DNA from: Marinobacter sp. HL-58
Lineage (GTDB): Bacteria; Pseudomonadota; Gammaproteobacteria; Pseudomonadales; Oleiphilaceae
Length of the DNA: 64,000 nucleotides
Assembly (NCBI RefSeq): GCF_001314605.1
Contig: NZ_LIHP01000016.1
Span: 62,001-126,000 of the forward strand
Direction of reading: 5' to 3'
The notes under the pieces: generated by a model
Told to the model about the DNA's origin: nothing
Database searches by the model: none
Seen by the model: the letters and a program-made list of their open reading frames with translations, nothing else
Translations under genes and position numbers: made by a program
Shown: piece after piece, positions 6,857-13,579 of the stretch
Layout: every line of letters begins with the position of its first letter
Numbering within the stretch: position 1 is the stretch's first letter

Positions 6857-8390
6857 TTTCATCATTGTCCTGCGCTACAATCTCTAACCATCCCTCATCA
6901 CCGATTGATCTAGTTGCTGGTTCTACGGGAATAACCGTTATTAAATCACGATGCTCTGGGGCAATACGGAGGCGCTTTACCAAGGCTCTCTTCTGAGATT
7001 CTGCTGAGCCATCTTTATCCAAACAGACCCAGACCATTGACTTTCCTTCTTCCTCGATAAGCTTTCTGAAAAGGCCATTAATGTGGCTATCGTCTATATT
7101 AAATCCATACCCCACAACAACTAAACGGTCGCACGCAACATATTCATCGTACAGCCCGACATACCTACGAGACATATCTACAGAGGTTAACGGCTTTAAC
7201 CCGCTTTGGGTAAGAACAAAAGGAACGTGTATCTGATCCTCGGGAACTTGATCGGGATCATCTTCCGAAATTACTGAATTCTTGTATGGGTTATAGTAAT
7301 CGGTCACGCCGCCATTTAGGTGCTGGACAGCAGGTATTTCAAAATCAAGGTCCTCAGATATCTTTTCAACCAAACTGTTATAGTTCGAAGTTCCAATTGC
7401 AGAAACCTTAAGTCCAAGTTGTTCACATCTTTCGAGGTCGTGATAATAGCCATTTTCTGGGAGGTCACCAATTTCATCTAATTGCTTAACTATATAATCT
7501 CTAGTTGCCCTAAGAAAAATTACCATTTTAGAAAATTTTGCCCATTCTGTTCTGGGTGAAAATAGGTATCTAAAATGACTATCGATTAACGATTGGTAGT
7601 CTAGAACTGTGGTAAATATATTTTCCAACACCTGCTGAGAAACAGCACATAAGATTTCAGATACATTGCCATTTTCCAGATTATAATTACGGCGTTTTTC
7701 AAGCAGCAGCTCTAAAGCGGTCAGGCCAGCGCGGCTAAACTCAAGCTTAAACATACCTGTAACGTCATCGAAAATCGGAATATCGTCCGGAGCAGCCTCA
7801 AAAAGCTCTTGGTTTAGCCGTTGCACCAAGTGCTGACCATGAGCTCCAACAAGTAGTTGAAGAAAAGCTCCTGCGTAACGTTGAAGATCAGCAGAGTTTT
7901 GACCACCACTAATAACACTTAGAATCGCGGAATATGATTCACTTCCAAAAAGCCTGACTTCATTGGCGAGGATTGGATTCATTCTTATTGCAGTTGAGTA
8001 CAGGTGCTCGCCAAAGTCGGTATCCATCTGCTCATTGAATTTATCAATTAGAATGTCCTTTTCTATACCCAATTGAGAAAGAGCATACTCGACCTCTTCA
8101 TCAAAGGCATTAAGCCTGCGTATGATTTCGTTTTTTCTGTATTCAATTGAGGATTCAATCAGCGCTGTAAATTCATTTTTACCGAATGCATGAATTCGCT
8201 GTGTTGCATAATTCTCTGGAAGCCAGCTAGTGGCATAATTGGTTCGAGGATCAATTTGTCCAAGCTGTTCACGCAGCTTTTTCTTATGTTCACTCACATC
8301 TTGTCGAAAGAGGTCGATGGCGAACTTCCCACCACTCGGAAGTCCATAACCTATCTCGGCTCCTGCCCCAAAGAAAAATCCTACTTTCAT
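6852..8390 (-). CDS. SIR2-like NAD-binding protein, probable anti-phage defence
   Basis: A 512-residue protein with SIR2-fold landmarks in order: FFFGAGAEIGYGLPSGG at the N-terminus (NAD phosphate and adenine site), GTSNYNSLVEKI at about 333-344 (the TxNYD-type motif), HLNGG near 358 (the place of the catalytic HxHG; Asn replaces the second His) and VVVGYGFNIDDSHI near 428. A ~300-residue insert of unknown fold separates the first two. SIR2 proteins of this kind occur in several defence systems where they deplete NAD on infection. GGAGG precedes the ATG at 8390. The gene is AT-rich and occupies its own cassette. It could work alone or with a neighbouring cassette product. Confidence 0.78.
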   Translation of the reverse strand: MKVGFFFGAGAEIGYGLPSGGKFAIDLFRQDVSEHKKKLREQLGQIDPRTNYATSWLPENYATQRIHAFGKNEFTALIESSIEYRKNEIIRRLNAFDEEVEYALSQLGIEKDILIDKFNEQMDTDFGEHLYSTAIRMNPILANEVRLFGSESYSAILSVISGGQNSADLQRYAGAFLQLLVGAHGQHLVQRLNQELFEAAPDDIPIFDDVTGMFKLEFSRAGLTALELLLEKRRNYNLENGNVSEILCAVSQQVLENIFTTVLDYQSLIDSHFRYLFSPRTEWAKFSKMVIFLRATRDYIVKQLDEIGDLPENGYYHDLERCEQLGLKVSAIGTSNYNSLVEKISEDLDFEIPAVQHLNGGVTDYYNPYKNSVISEDDPDQVPEDQIHVPFVLTQSGLKPLTSVDMSRRYVGLYDEYVACDRLVVVGYGFNIDDSHINGLFRKLIEEEGKSMVWVCLDKDGSAESQKRALVKRLRIAPEHRDLITVIPVEPATRSIGDEGWLEIVAQDNDEM

Positions 8391-8419
8391 TCAACCTCCA
8401 AGTGGTCGTATTTCATTTA

Positions 8420-8477
8420 GATGTAACGCAGAGCGAAGCGGCCCGCCAAGGATGTCCGCCTTGCCCGTTTTGATATA
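8420..8477 (-). other. attC-like site 4 (one half-site degenerate)
   Basis: Minus-strand GCGTTACATC is a good distal half-site and the next cassette leader starts there. The proximal half-site just after the stop reads TATATCA instead of YAAC. An inner hairpin CAAGG/CCTTG is present. Confidence 0.45.
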
Positions 8478-9452
8478 TCAATTAAAAAAATCCGGCACAT
8501 TCTGGGGCTGTGGGTCAAGTACGTACGATACGATACCATGTCGCATATTCTCTAGAACTCCAGACCGGAACTCCTTGAATTCTGACACACTGTCTTTCCC
8601 CGATACGAAGGAGCGCCAATGAATGCTTTCTTCACCGATAGCAAGTTTAAATTTCAACAGCCGAGTAATGGCCATATGTGCAAAGAGTGCAGATGTTTCT
8701 TTGGCAACCGAGTGAATTAAAAAATGACTTCCGATGTCCTCCTGGGATTCTTCTAGGTTCCAAGAGTAGAATATGCTCTGAGCTATAGGTGATAGATCCC
8801 TCACGGTATCGCCGTTACCATTCGTGTAATAGACATCATCAATGACTACTTCCCAGTGCTGTGACTCACCGCCTTGCTCAGATTCCACGAATCGTTGCTT
8901 CTTACAGCTTATATGTACTCCTGCTCCAGATTTGACCGTGTATGAAAAATCGCCGGCAAGCATTCCAAGCAAGCTATTACACAAGGCGTTTTCGAAATTT
9001 ATATTGTAGTTTTTCTGCGCTTTTCTCAGGTTTGAAAGAGGAAATAGAGCCCAAATATCCCATCTTGTCCTCCAAGCTACCAAGAGTGGAAGCTTTAGCG
9101 TGTCAGCATATTTCTGTAGCCGTTCTTTGTAGTCCGGCCTGAAAGACAGGGTATTCTTCCAACTAGATTTAACTTCAATTAAAACCGGAACATCTTTTCC
9201 GTTACACTCAAAAATTGCCAAAAGGTCAGGTGCCTGGATTAAAGCCGCAGACCCTTGGGGGTACTGGCTTTGATCCAATTTGTGTATCAACTTGCAGTTG
9301 CCAAGCCACCCACAAACGACACTGAACTCATCTTCTAGCGGGAGGCCTAGATCAAGCCGTTTCACTCGTTGAGCAACTTGCGAGGCATCAGCCGACCACC
9401 CAAGTTGCTCAAGAGATTCGTGAATCAATCTCTCCAGATCATCATTAGGCAT
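8478..9452 (-). CDS. PD-(D/E)XK nuclease-like protein
   Basis: A 324-residue protein. AAAGGGAG lies before the ATG, and the leader begins at a GTTATAT attC core only ~20 bases upstream. The core QAPDLLAIFECNGKDVPVLI followed by EVKSSW gives Asp76, Glu93 and Lys95 of a PD-(D/E)XK metal site, and LQKYADTLKLPLLVAWR resembles the following helix-strand of restriction-type folds. The N-terminal ~60 residues look like a small helical recognition domain, and the C-terminal ~190 residues are unassigned. It is AT-rich like its neighbours. It may be a single-gene defence nuclease or part of a system with the adjacent SIR2-like and DUF6602-like genes. No methylase is nearby. Confidence 0.75.
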   Translation of the reverse strand: MPNDDLERLIHESLEQLGWSADASQVAQRVKRLDLGLPLEDEFSVVCGWLGNCKLIHKLDQSQYPQGSAALIQAPDLLAIFECNGKDVPVLIEVKSSWKNTLSFRPDYKERLQKYADTLKLPLLVAWRTRWDIWALFPLSNLRKAQKNYNINFENALCNSLLGMLAGDFSYTVKSGAGVHISCKKQRFVESEQGGESQHWEVVIDDVYYTNGNGDTVRDLSPIAQSIFYSWNLEESQEDIGSHFLIHSVAKETSALFAHMAITRLLKFKLAIGEESIHWRSFVSGKDSVSEFKEFRSGVLENMRHGIVSYVLDPQPQNVPDFFN

Positions 9453-9465
9453 CCAAACTCCCTTT

Positions 9466-9545
9466 GATATAACGCGGAGCGCACTGGCGGCCCGTCAGAG
9501 ACGTCCGGCGGCCATCGGCAGCGTAATGGTGGGAATTGTTAGAGC
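9466..9545 (-). other. attC-like site 5
   Basis: Minus-strand GGCTCTAACAATT follows the stop of the small membrane-protein gene and GCGTTATATC ends the site 80 bp downstream. The TCTAACAATT form is one of the commonest attC starts in known integrons. Confidence 0.7.
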
Positions 9546-9547
9546 CG

Positions 9548-9895
9548 TTACTCACGCCAGATACCCTTTTCCAATCTGGCGACCTCGTCTAAGAGCATCT
9601 GTTTGATAACGCTATCCCCTCGGCCGCCACAGACATAGACCGTTCGGGCGGCCTCAACTTTTTTGATTATCTCTGGCTGCATGTGAGTTCGTAGCGCTGA
9701 ATACCAGGCCGTGTCCCCAAATCGTTCGTTATCAAAATCGAACTGATCAATGACTTTTCGCCATTCTGAAATATGCGCAGCTTTTTCCTGACGGACTGCT
9801 CTTTTCTTGTCGATCTGCCACCGAACCCATGGAGTGAGTAAGCCACCCAAAAATCCCAATACGGCTGTAACAAGACCCACTATTACGGTATCCAT
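9548..9895 (-). CDS. Small membrane-anchored hypothetical protein
   Basis: A 115-residue protein from the ATG at 9895. The frame extends to 9934 but crosses a GTTAGAG half-site. Residues 2-20 (VIVGLVTAVLGFLGGLLTP) form one hydrophobic helix, followed by a basic segment WQIDKKRAVRQEKAAHISEW and an acidic soluble tail of about 65 residues with a GGRGDSVIKQMLLDEVARLE helix. I do not recognise the family. Small single-helix proteins of this build are common in integron cassettes. Its leader is ~10 bases from the attC-type core, and its stop is three bases before the next site. Confidence 0.65.
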   Translation of the reverse strand: MDTVIVGLVTAVLGFLGGLLTPWVRWQIDKKRAVRQEKAAHISEWRKVIDQFDFDNERFGDTAWYSALRTHMQPEIIKKVEAARTVYVCGGRGDSVIKQMLLDEVARLEKGIWRE

Positions 9896-9900
9896 GGCTC

Positions 9901-9993
9901 GATCTCTAACAGCTGATTCAATGATAAATGGCACCTATTCCGCATGCGCATATCCCCAGCGGAAAATGACACCTTCGGCCATCGTAGTTAAAC
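9901..9993 (-). other. Possible attC-like site 6 (weak)
   Basis: Minus-strand TTTAAC (9987-9992) and GTTAGAG (9904-9910) enclose a TTCCGC/GCGGAA stem. The proximal arms pair poorly and no open frame ends beside it, so this could be the degraded site of a lost cassette. Confidence 0.35.
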
Positions 9994-10235
9994 AATCAGA
10001 GATTTACGAGCACTTCTTTGAGCGCGTTGCACCGGGATAAACTCAGATTGTCGCTTGTTGCTCAAACTGCTGATTCGCTTATCCCAATATCACCTCCCCG
10101 CACTATTCCATTGCTTTCATAGGATCCACCTCAAAGCTCTTGAGCATCCAGTTGCCGAAGTTCTGCGACGATTGTCGTTGATCTGCGGGTGGTAGCCCTG
10201 CTCAGAGAGGGGGATGGAACGCCGTCCGTCCCAGT

Positions 10236-10440
10236 GTTCGCTTTTGTTTAAAAGCTTGGATTTATTCTGGCGCTCTTGCAACTCCTAGCCTATGAGTGAA
10301 CCTATCTCGGTTCAGATTCCCCTCACTGGGTCATCTCGTCGCGGAAAAAAGATCCGCTTTCCAATGGAGGCAACTGCGGTATAGTCGGAATTGACCCGAC
10401 CCAGGCCGATAGCGGTTACGTCTGAGGGGAGCAGGTCAAT
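10236..10440 (+). repeat. Right copy of diverged ~200-bp direct repeat
   Basis: Same orientation and block order as 3467-3666. The TATAGT hexamer (10380-10385) and AATTGACCCGACCCAGGC are retained. It ends 27 bases before the MNT-type gene, as the left copy ends just before the AbrB-type gene. Confidence 0.85.
10332..10370 (+). repeat. X box copy 3
   Basis: CATCTCGTCGCGG, AAAAAAGATCCGC and TTTCCAATGGAGG in series. Pairs with X4 (11228) to bracket the MNT antitoxin module. Confidence 0.8.
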
Positions 10441-10467
10441 GGAAGCGAGGATTCAAGGTGGAATGAC

Positions 10468-10761
10468 ATGGGCAGGACTTCCAGGGTTTACAACCGGTAT
10501 AGAAACGAAATTCGAGAAATTACCAGTCGTTACCCGGTGACAAATATACGCGTATTTGGCTCGGTTGCTCGTGGCGATGACGGCGATACCAGTGATCTCG
10601 ATTTACTGGTGGACCCACTACCCGATACCACATTGTTGGATTTGGGCGGCCTTCAGGATGAGCTTCAGTCACTGCTAAAAGTAAAAATTGATCTGGTTAC
10701 GCCAGGCGATTTGCCTATCAGGGTCAGGGCAACCGTAATAAGCGAGGCAAGACCCGTGTGA
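10468..10761 (+). CDS. MNT-type nucleotidyltransferase antitoxin (MntA-like)
   Basis: A 97-residue minimal nucleotidyltransferase. The motif RVFGSVARGDDGDTSDLDLL gives GS followed by the DxD metal pair, and KIDLV near residue 73 supplies the third acidic residue. In HEPN/MNT toxin-antitoxin pairs this enzyme AMPylates and silences the HEPN RNase encoded next to it. AAGGTGGA precedes the ATG at the right distance. A GTG overlapping the stop (10758) would start the partner, but that frame stops after four codons, so the antitoxin appears orphaned. It lies between X3 and X4 and just after the right long repeat. Confidence 0.83.
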   Translation: MGRTSRVYNRYRNEIREITSRYPVTNIRVFGSVARGDDGDTSDLDLLVDPLPDTTLLDLGGLQDELQSLLKVKIDLVTPGDLPIRVRATVISEARPV

Positions 10762-10814
10762 AAGATCTATAAGCCAAACTGCACTTGGCTCACATCAGAT
10801 CAATACCAAAACTT
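10758..10814 (+). pseudogene. HEPN-toxin (HepT-like) N-terminal remnant
   Basis: The GTG overlapping the MNT stop gives V-K-D-L-stop, then in the same frame AKLHLAHIRSIPKL. Read through the TAA, this resembles the usual HepT start (M-K-D-x-R-L-Y-L-x-H-I). Nothing HEPN-like continues beyond ~20 codons, and the Rx4-6H active site is absent. The match is short, so the call is tentative. Confidence 0.4.
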
Positions 10815-10844
10815 GGAAGGTGGGTTGGACGGGTTCTACCCCAT

Positions 10845-11088
10845 TCACTGCTTCTCTTCATGGTCCATCATGACCCCTCCTGAAATGCCTTCTCCGTCAA
10901 ACCACGCCTCCCACTCCTCTGGGCCAGTAACGGGGTCCGTGGGTTGCTCAAATTTCTTCACTGAACCTTTCAGTCTCTCCAAGGGCTCCGACTCGTGGGG
11001 GAGCGGCCTTGCCAACACGTCCGCGTGGGCTCCATAGGCATCTAGGTCTTTGAGTAGCTTCTGCTCTGTCTGTCGTTTTTTTTTGCAT
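10845..11088 (-). pseudogene. Small antitoxin-like ORF interrupted at an A9 tract
   Basis: AGAGG lies before an ATG at 11088, followed at once by nine A residues (11076-11084). In the ATG frame the product becomes a basic Pro/Arg-rich string. Shifted by one base after the A run, it reads KLLKDLDAYGAHADVL, PLERLKGSVKKFEQ and DPVTGPEEWEAWFDG, ending EEKQ at 10845. That is an acidic, protein-like ~80-residue sequence with the feel of a small antitoxin. Eight A residues would restore the frame. Options are a decayed gene, a sequencing error or slippage at the A tract. Family not recognised. Confidence 0.5.
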
Positions 11089-11227
11089 GGGAACCTCTCG
11101 CTTCAAGATTTTCTTCTCATCTAGTTTACAAAACTGGCAAATCCATCGATCCAACACCACGACAGGCTCAAGATGAGATCACCGGTTGGTTTACATTGGA
11201 AAAATTTCCTAGCCCTGCTGTTAGCCG

Positions 11228-11264
11228 ATCTCCTCGCGACAAAAAAGTCCGCTTTCCAATGAAG
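11228..11264 (+). repeat. X box copy 4
   Basis: ATCTCCTCGCGACAAAAAAG then TCCGCTTTCCAATGAAG, the fourth X box. With X3 it brackets the MNT gene, its toxin remnant and the frameshifted small ORF. Confidence 0.75.
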
Positions 11265-11421
11265 CGTGGCAGAACTCCAGACGAATATCGCCATAATGTG
11301 GCAGCTTGGGCTAGACTGGAACGTCACGAACACACCCAGAGTTGCAGCGCAGACAGACTACTCTCACCCGAAGACCAAAAACTGACTTACGGTCATTTTC
11401 CACCTAGCGCCAAGTCGAAGC

Positions 11422-11464
11422 GTCACAAGCCTTGGCACATATTTGTCACATATACGTCACATGG
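11422..11464 (+). repeat. Four helically phased GTCACA repeats
   Basis: Cores GTCACA (11422), GGCACA (11434), GTCACA (11445) and GTCACA (11456) are spaced 12, 11 and 11 bp. The last three are full 11-bp units: TTGGCACATAT, TTGTCACATAT and ACGTCACATGG. Spacing of about one helical turn suggests a protein-binding array, for instance integrase arm sites left by an element that used the adjacent tRNA. Confidence 0.6.
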
Positions 11465-11487
11465 AATTTCTGCCGGCCCAAATGCAA

Positions 11488-11521
11488 AAAAGGCAGATCA
11501 GTAAGTGACTGATCTGCCTTT
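11488..11521 (-). terminator. Intrinsic terminator of tRNA-fMet
   Basis: A perfect stem AAGGCAGATCAGT/ACTGATCTGCCTT with a 5-base loop, followed on the minus strand by a T run. It lies 9 bases after the CCA end of the tRNA. The A/T runs on both flanks make it bidirectional. Confidence 0.9.
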
Positions 11522-11529
11522 CTTAAATA

Positions 11530-11606
<77 letters not shown>

Positions 11607-11676
11607 ACAAACTTTTTTCGATTCTGCGCTTCGAATTCTGGTGTTTTCCGGGGCAACCCCCGATCAACGTGCGCGT

Positions 11677-11705
11677 ATACTAAGGATTTGGTGGCAGGCT
11701 GTCAA
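11677..11705 (-). promoter_or_regulatory. Sigma70 promoter of tRNA-fMet
   Basis: Minus-strand TTGACA (11700-11705, overlapping the rnhB stop), a 17-bp spacer, then TAGTAT (11677-11682). A GC-rich stretch (ACGCGCACG) follows, as in the discriminators of stringently controlled stable-RNA promoters. Confidence 0.65.
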
Positions 11706-12379
11706 TCGATATTTTCAAAGAGATCCGTCGGGTATGTCAGCGCTTTGACGGTATCGGTGTTGACCATACCAACGGCATCGATCGCTTCCTGAACCGGGCG
11801 GAATGAGCGCCGGTGCTGGGTGGTGGCTCCAAGCCTGCCGAGGGCATCCAGGTGCACGGGTGTGGGATAGCCTTTGTGGCTGGCGAAGCCGTAGTCGGGA
11901 TAGGTTTTGTGGAGCTCGGCCATCTCCCGGTCGCGGGTTACCTTGGCCAGTATGGAGGCGGCGCTGATGGCTTCCACACGGCTGTCGCCCTTGACGACTG
12001 GTTCCGATGGCCAGTGCCAGTCCGGGCAGCGGTTGCCATCCACCAGTACGTATTCCGGGCGGATGTGCAGGCCAGCTACCGCCCGCTCCATCGCCACCAT
12101 CGTGGCCCGAAAGATATTCAGGCGGTCTATCTCATCTGCTTCACAACGGCCCAGGCTCCAGGAGGCAGCCTGTTCAATAATCTGATCGTACAGGGCCTCA
12201 CGGCGCTTTTCGGTCAGCTTTTTGGAATCCGCCAGCCCGGGTATGGGTTTATCCGGGTCGAGAATCACCGCGGCTGTCACGACTGCACCCACCAACGGGC
12301 CGCGGCCGACCTCGTCCACACCTGCCAGCAGGCGTCCCTGATAACGACACTCAAACGGTGGCAGCGGTTTCCTGCTCAT
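11702..12379 (-). CDS. rnhB: Ribonuclease HII
   Basis: A 225-residue enzyme that cuts RNA in RNA-DNA hybrids and at single ribonucleotides. The N-terminal active-site motif [17 protein letters not shown] carries Asp22 and Glu23. VLVDGN and [17 protein letters not shown] contribute the remaining acidic residue and the conserved Ser/Ala-rich helix. The ATG overlaps the lpxB stop (ATGA), so the two are translationally coupled at the end of the lpx operon. In many gammaproteobacteria dnaE follows, but here the tRNA and the island come next. The C-terminus (~20 residues after RRSFRPV) is slightly longer than in E. coli. Confidence 0.96.
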   Translation of the reverse strand: MSRKPLPPFECRYQGRLLAGVDEVGRGPLVGAVVTAAVILDPDKPIPGLADSKKLTEKRREALYDQIIEQAASWSLGRCEADEIDRLNIFRATMVAMERAVAGLHIRPEYVLVDGNRCPDWHWPSEPVVKGDSRVEAISAASILAKVTRDREMAELHKTYPDYGFASHKGYPTPVHLDALGRLGATTQHRRSFRPVQEAIDAVGMVNTDTVKALTYPTDLFENID

Positions 12380-13560
12380 GGCTGTTTGCCCTCAATCAGC
12401 GCTGAAATCGCGGTTGCCGCCTGCTCGTCGGCATTCTGCCGTAGCTGCTCGTGCAGTCGGGAGAAAGCATCCACCAGGCGGGCGCGCTCGGTTTCGTTTT
12501 CCAGGCGTTCGAGAACGGCTTCGCCAAGGGATTCCGGCGTGGCGTCATCCTGCAGCAGCTCCGGCACCAGGGCCTCTTTGGCCAGCAGATTGGGCAGCGC
12601 AACATGGGGAACCTTCACCAGCCTCGACACCAGGGCGTAACTCATGCCGCTCAGCCGGTACCCGACCACCATGGGCTTTTTCAGCAGCATGGCCTCCAGG
12701 GTGGCGGTGCCGGATGCCAGCAAAACAACATCCGACGACGCCATCACCTCCCGGGAACGGCCCCGGACAATGGTCACTTCAAGCTTTACATCAAGAGCGT
12801 CTACGAGAGCGCGCACCTGCTGTTCCCGCTCCCGATTGACGCAGGGAATAACCAGCTGCAGATCCGGCCGCTTGCCCTGGATCCGGCGCGCAGCCTCGAG
12901 AAACAGGGTGCCAAGGCGCTCTACTTCCCCACCCCGGCTGCCCGGCAGAATGGCCAGCACCGGAGCATTGCCACGGAGCCCCAGAGCCTCGCGGGCACCG
13001 GCGGTATCCGGCGTCATCGGAATTCTGTCTGCCAGGGGGTGTCCCACAAACGCAACGGGGATGTTGTGCTCTTCATAGAACCGGGCTTCGAAAGGAAACA
13101 GCGTCAGCATGAGATTGACGGCTTTGGCGATCTTGAAAATACGCTTCTGGCGCCAGGCCCAGACCGAAGGGCTGACGTAGTGGGCGGTGAGCATGCCCGC
13201 ATCGCGGCAACGACGCTCGACGCCCAGGGTAAAATCCGGGGAGTCGATGCCAATCACCACATCCGGTGGGGTTGCCAGCAGGTAGTCCATCAACCGGGCG
13301 CGGATACTGAACAGTTCACGGATGCGGCCAAGCACCTCCACCAGCCCCATGACGGAAAGCCGCTCCATGGGCACCAGGGAATGAAAGCCTTCAGCAACCA
13401 TTTCCTCACCGCCAATACCCACGAACCGGGCATTGGGGTAGCGGATACGAAGCGAACGGATGAGGCCCGCGCCGAGAATATCGCCGGAGGCTTCTCCGGC
13501 CACGATGGCAATGGTTACTTTGCGGGTACTGACAACGGTGTTCTCGGGATGATCCGTCAC
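12376..13560 (-). CDS. lpxB: Lipid-A-disaccharide synthase
   Basis: Joins UDP-2,3-diacylglucosamine to lipid X to make the lipid A disaccharide at the inner membrane. Landmarks are [48 protein letters not shown] and [20 protein letters not shown], all typical of this GT19 family. The frame is open to an ATG at 13620, but that adds 20 residues overlapping lpxA. The GTG at 13560 has GGGAGAG at proper spacing, lies 19 bases after the lpxA stop and gives 394 residues, close to the family norm. The start is therefore inferred as GTG. Confidence 0.95.
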   Translation of the reverse strand: MTDHPENTVVSTRKVTIAIVAGEASGDILGAGLIRSLRIRYPNARFVGIGGEEMVAEGFHSLVPMERLSVMGLVEVLGRIRELFSIRARLMDYLLATPPDVVIGIDSPDFTLGVERRCRDAGMLTAHYVSPSVWAWRQKRIFKIAKAVNLMLTLFPFEARFYEEHNIPVAFVGHPLADRIPMTPDTAGAREALGLRGNAPVLAILPGSRGGEVERLGTLFLEAARRIQGKRPDLQLVIPCVNREREQQVRALVDALDVKLEVTIVRGRSREVMASSDVVLLASGTATLEAMLLKKPMVVGYRLSGMSYALVSRLVKVPHVALPNLLAKEALVPELLQDDATPESLGEAVLERLENETERARLVDAFSRLHEQLRQNADEQAATAISALIEGKQP

Positions 13561-13579
13561 CGGGGCACTCTCTCCCTGG

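Larger units (their letters stand above)
4758..9910 (-). mobile_element. Integrase-less array of integron-type gene cassettes (CALIN-like)
   Basis: Six consecutive minus-strand genes lie in cassette layout. Each open frame ends at, or within a few bases of, a YAAC half-site, and most of the next frames begin shortly after a GTTRRRY-type half-site (GTTAGGC, GTTATCA, GTTAAAG, GTTATAC, GTTACAT, GTTATAT, GTTAGAG). Spacing between half-sites varies from about 48 to 105 bp, as attC sites do. Sites are listed separately. No intI gene or Pc promoter is visible in the window, so the array would be classed as a cluster of attC sites lacking an integron integrase. The assignment rests on eye-read half-sites and partial arm pairing, not on a covariance model. 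Confidence 0.68.
9994..10467 (+). other. Non-coding stretch with right direct repeat
   Basis: No credible gene is visible. The stretch 10041-10235 has short frames resembling a decayed coding remnant on the minus strand, but they cannot be assigned. From 10236 the right copy of the ~200-bp repeat begins and runs to the leader of the nucleotidyltransferase gene. Confidence 0.5.
11089..11529 (+). other. Non-coding island edge next to tRNA
   Basis: No gene is supported. The open frame 11196-11504 starts inside the X4 region and resembles no known family. The stretch contains X4 (11228-11264), an 11-bp-spaced repeat cluster (11422-11464) and the tRNA terminator. Confidence 0.5.

Noticed and set aside
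10041..10235. Possible decayed coding remnant on the minus strand (ends MLKSFEVDPMKAME)
   Set aside because: Only ~30 residues between stops with apparent frame changes; no family can be assigned.
11196..11504. 102-residue plus-strand frame between X4 and the tRNA
   Set aside because: Starts in the repeat region, covers the phased repeats and terminator, and is not protein-like.
3162..11529. Insertion sequence or complete prophage within the island
   Set aside because: No transposase, no phage structural gene and no terminal inverted repeats with target duplications were seen.
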